NCBI GenBank assembly: GCA_964649815.1 | Contig: CAZYQC010000001.1 | Span: 124,001 to 188,000, forward strand | DNA: 64,000 bases | Origin: G013214665 sp964649815 | GTDB lineage: Bacteria > Pseudomonadota > Alphaproteobacteria > Rhodobacterales > Rhodobacteraceae | Direction: 5' to 3' | Shown here: positions 61,802 through 64,000 of the stretch, piece after piece | Position numbering within the stretch: the first letter of the stretch is position 1 | How the letters are laid out: each line of letters opens with the position of its first letter | Made by a program: the position numbers and the translations under genes | The notes under the pieces: model-generated | Database searches by the model: none | Told to the model about the DNA's origin: nothing | The model's input: the letters and a program-made list of their open reading frames with translations, nothing else

Positions 61802-62794
61802 ATGCCTCGCCCTAGCCCATATCGCCCGTTCACCCCTGATCCTGAACAAATGGCCAGATGGCCGGACATCAGTGGCAACACCATCAATGGACTAGGAGAG
61901 ACGGACGAAAGACCCCCAAGCATGGTCTATTGGTCGCCGCAGCTTGACGATATTCCGCACGCCGGCGCGCAACATTACTTTTTCATGCAATCCCAAAAAG
62001 AACCAGGCTTTGCCATCGAACGGGCCAAGCGGCAAAAAGTGTTGGACGCCCCTTTGTTAGAGGTCGCGAGCGAACCGCAAGAGCGTTCGCCTTACGATTG
62101 GACAACGGAACTCGACCGTTTTGTCGACGAAGGTGTTTGCGAGATGACGGGCGTCGCTCGGATGGATCCAAATTGGGTGTACGAAGGTCACCGAATTGAG
62201 CAGTCCACTGTGATAATGCTCGGTGTCCAACACGATTACGACGAGATCAAAACCGCCCCAAAGGTATCCGCCGGGCTGGAAGTCATGGTGCAATACGGGC
62301 GCGCCGCGGCCGCGGCAAAGGCAGTCGCGTCGTGGATTCGCGAATGCGGATGGGACGCCGAGGCAGTGACCGGCCCGATGACCGGTGCGCTTTCTATGAT
62401 CCCGCCCGCCTTGGCCTGCGGGTTTGGCGAGTTGGGAAAACACGGGTCGATCATCAATCCCGAGCTTGGCGCATCCTTTCGGTTGTCTGCAGTGCTGACC
62501 GACGCCCCTTTTGCCACAACAAAGGCACGCACTTTTGGCATCGACGCGTTCTGCCAGAACTGTCGAATTTGCGAAGACGCCTGCCCACCCGAGGCGCTGA
62601 GCCCGGAAAAGCAAACCGTGCGCGGTGTGGAGAAATGGTACGTGAACTTTGACAAATGCCTGCCGTTCTTCAACCAAACCCACGGCTGCGCGATTTGCAT
62701 CGCCGTATGCCCTTGGTCGCGCCCAAACGTTGGTTTGAACCTCGCTGCGAAATTGGAACGCCGGGCGGCACGTCAAACCGAGACAGAGGACTAA
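61802..62794 (+). CDS. cobamide-dependent 4Fe-4S protein of the reductive-dehalogenase/QueG type
   Basis: 330 residues from the ATG at 61802; a TTG at 61772 would add ten residues and neither has a strong ribosome site. The middle domain (IRECGWDAEAVTG, GELGKHGSIINPELGASFRLS, TDAPF) matches the corrinoid-binding fold shared by RdhA and QueG. The C-terminus has ferredoxin motifs CQNCRICEDACP and DKC...CAICIAVCPW, two 4Fe-4S sites. There is no Tat signal RR and no membrane anchor gene, so it is a soluble protein. Reductive dehalogenase, epoxyqueuosine reductase or an uncharacterised activity are all possible. Confidence 0.7.
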   Translation: MPRPSPYRPFTPDPEQMARWPDISGNTINGLGETDERPPSMVYWSPQLDDIPHAGAQHYFFMQSQKEPGFAIERAKRQKVLDAPLLEVASEPQERSPYDWTTELDRFVDEGVCEMTGVARMDPNWVYEGHRIEQSTVIMLGVQHDYDEIKTAPKVSAGLEVMVQYGRAAAAAKAVASWIRECGWDAEAVTGPMTGALSMIPPALACGFGELGKHGSIINPELGASFRLSAVLTDAPFATTKARTFGIDAFCQNCRICEDACPPEALSPEKQTVRGVEKWYVNFDKCLPFFNQTHGCAICIAVCPWSRPNVGLNLAAKLERRAARQTETED

Positions 62795-62942
62795 GCGCCT
62801 GCCTATGCTTTGCCTGCGCGGTCAAATGCAACATCGGCACGAAAAAGATTGTTCCAATCCCATTACTCGTTACTCTAGCGGCGCCTAGGTCCGAAGGGCC
62901 GCCTGCTCATAAAGAGCGACGTCAACAGGTTGGGAGTGAATA
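62795..62942. other. Intergenic gap before DUF2853 gene
   Basis: 148 bases. GGGAG lies six bases before the next ATG. No clear terminator for the preceding gene was seen. Confidence 0.4.
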
Positions 62943-63284
62943 ATGGGCAAAAGAGATGATTTGATCGCGCAATACGCGGATGATCTGAAAAACAAGTGCG
63001 GTATGGAAGCAGACATGGATCTGCTGACCAAGGTTACGATTGGCTGCGGTCCAGCGATCTACAATGCCGACGCTTCAACTGTCGCGTCTAGCCAGCCATC
63101 CGAGCTGGAGACTGTTAAAGACAACTTTTTGATCAAAAAGCTGGGTCTGTCAGACGGTCCTGAATTGATGGACGCCATCAATTCGGTGATCGAAACATAT
63201 GGCAAGTCCGAGCGGAACAAGTATCGCGCGGTCGTTTATTACATGCTGACCAAGCACTTTGGAAAAGAATCCGTTTACGGCTAA
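62943..63284 (+). CDS. DUF2853 family protein
   Basis: 113 residues, soluble. The opening KRDDLIAQYADDLKNKCG and the end YRAVVYYMLTKHFGKE match DUF2853, a small helical family of unknown function. Single gene with its own ribosome site and terminator. Confidence 0.85.
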   Translation: MGKRDDLIAQYADDLKNKCGMEADMDLLTKVTIGCGPAIYNADASTVASSQPSELETVKDNFLIKKLGLSDGPELMDAINSVIETYGKSERNKYRAVVYYMLTKHFGKESVYG

Positions 63285-63304
63285 GATCTGGATATTCAGA
63301 GTTG

Positions 63305-63335
63305 AAACCCGCGCCATCGTTAGCGCGGGTTTTTT
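63305..63335 (+). terminator. Terminator after DUF2853 gene
   Basis: A 10-bp perfect stem (AAACCCGCGC / GCGCGGGTTT, 8-base loop) is followed by six T's, 20 bases past the stop: a textbook intrinsic terminator. Confidence 0.92.
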
Positions 63336-63337
63336 CG

Positions 63338-63733
63338 TCAAAATACGTTCAAAACTGCGCCAATCACCGCGCATCCCCCGGTCGCATACCCGCAATCAAT
63401 CAGCGTGAGCTGGCGTGGTCGGCCAGCGAAACCGTAGCAGGTCACGATCCAAGGGCTTGCCAGGAACAGACCGGCACCAAGCCCCGAGATCAGACCTTTG
63501 CCGACAGTGTCTATGCCAGACAGAACAAACATGTGCCGCATCATTCCGGCCACCAAGATCGCTCCGATCAAGCCAGCGATGTAGGGCACTGGATCGGATC
63601 GATTGGCCGGTTGGCCACTGTCGTCAGTAACGACCCCAGAGGCAGCCACCCATCGACTGGCCAATATCGAATACCAGATCGCCCCGAACACAAATGCCGC
63701 GACACCGGCGACAACCACAGACACATATTCCAT
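63338..63733 (-). CDS. DUF1761 membrane protein
   Basis: 131 residues with four hydrophobic segments. The opening VAGVAAFVFGAIWYSILAS is the DUF1761 signature. GGGAGG precedes the ATG. Function unknown; an inner-membrane protein. Confidence 0.85.
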   Translation of the reverse strand: MEYVSVVVAGVAAFVFGAIWYSILASRWVAASGVVTDDSGQPANRSDPVPYIAGLIGAILVAGMMRHMFVLSGIDTVGKGLISGLGAGLFLASPWIVTCYGFAGRPRQLTLIDCGYATGGCAVIGAVLNVF

Positions 63734-63808
63734 CTGAACCTCCCTTTGGCTGTTTCAAAGGTAAGCTCAGACGTGGATTTTTGGCTAGAAAGAATTGCCC
63801 GTCGCCGG

Positions 63809-64000
63809 TCAGACAGAAATCCCGGCCATGTCGCAGACAATTTGCCATTCGTCCGCGGTAACGGGCTGAACAGAAAGGCGCGAGTTCTTGACCAAGACCA
63901 TCTCGGTCAGCCGTGGATCTTGTTTGATCATCTCCAACGTGACCGGAGTGACCACCGGGCGAACGGCACGAATGTCCACGCATTCCCAGCGCACGTCGTC
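63809..64000 (-). CDS. EVE-domain protein, C-terminal part (5' end cut by window)
   Basis: The frame is open to the window edge. The visible residues WECVDIRAVRPV, LEMIKQDPRL, LVKNSRLSVQPVTADEW match the C-terminal half of EVE/thymocyte-nuclear-protein-1-like proteins, which bind modified bases in DNA or RNA. Probable full size is about 140 residues, with most of the N-terminus outside. Confidence 0.85.
   Translation of the reverse strand, partial: DDVRWECVDIRAVRPVVTPVTLEMIKQDPRLTEMVLVKNSRLSVQPVTADEWQIVCDMAGISV

Noticed and set aside
1..64000. tRNA, rRNA, insertion sequences, integrases, prophage
   Set aside because: None recognised on either strand; the DUF2793 gene alone is not evidence for a prophage.

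Overview
The window reads as a near-origin chromosomal segment of a marine alphaproteobacterium of the Rhodobacterales (Roseobacter group). The basis is the dnaA-dnaN-recF-gyrB block with rpsT, an enoyl-CoA hydratase, mutM, ubiE and ubiB beside dnaA, the moderately high GC, the DoeA-like hydrolase, the many polyamine-type ABC genes and the Hint and RTX surface proteins. No rRNA, tRNA, CRISPR array, insertion sequence or prophage was seen. The window cuts a gene at each end: a DMT permease on the left and an EVE-domain protein on the right.

Layout. 1-13 kb is a surface and cofactor region: an RTX beta-propeller protein, a DUF2793 protein (the domain I associate with gene-transfer-agent head spikes), the four dTDP-L-rhamnose genes rfbDA and rfbCB, NAD-salvage genes pncA-pncB joined to rfbCB, tRNA hydroxylase trhO, an MFS carrier and UDP-glucose dehydrogenase. 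13-20 kb is a putrescine uptake and catabolism locus: potF-potA-potH-potI, a PuuB-like oxidase and a divergent SpuC-like aminotransferase. 20-26 kb is a second, differently built ABC system. A DoeA/EutD-like hydrolase lies divergent to an ATPase, a binding protein, a small DUF1330 protein and two permeases, the first carrying a periplasmic insertion of about 235 residues.

26-33.6 kb holds a lytic transglycosylase, a WYL regulator, a GST and the run dapE-GNAT-DUF2064-rnr. 33.8-36.5 kb is a tandem pair of Hint-domain proteins on the opposite strand, lying between dapE and dapD; the second has Ser where the first has the Hint nucleophile Cys. 36.5-42 kb holds dapD, a LOG-family protein, rlmN, an IalB-like secreted protein and a rhizobial-type asparaginase. 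42-46 kb carries the whole phosphoserine route: serB, serC with a structured leader, and serA. serB contains a 100-N gap flanked by an exact 55-bp repeat, which is an assembly join and not a broken gene. 46-50 kb has a phosphatase and the threonine-degradation pair kbl-tdh, preceded by an XRE-cupin regulator and twin operator-like palindromes. 50-61.7 kb is the replication and ubiquinone block. The right end has a cobamide/Fe-S protein of the RdhA/QueG type, a DUF2853 protein, a DUF1761 membrane protein and the EVE protein.

Most genes sit in tight runs with 4-bp stop/start overlaps, several with TTG or GTG starts. Where the longest frame begins upstream of a well-placed ribosome site, I moved the start inward and said so.
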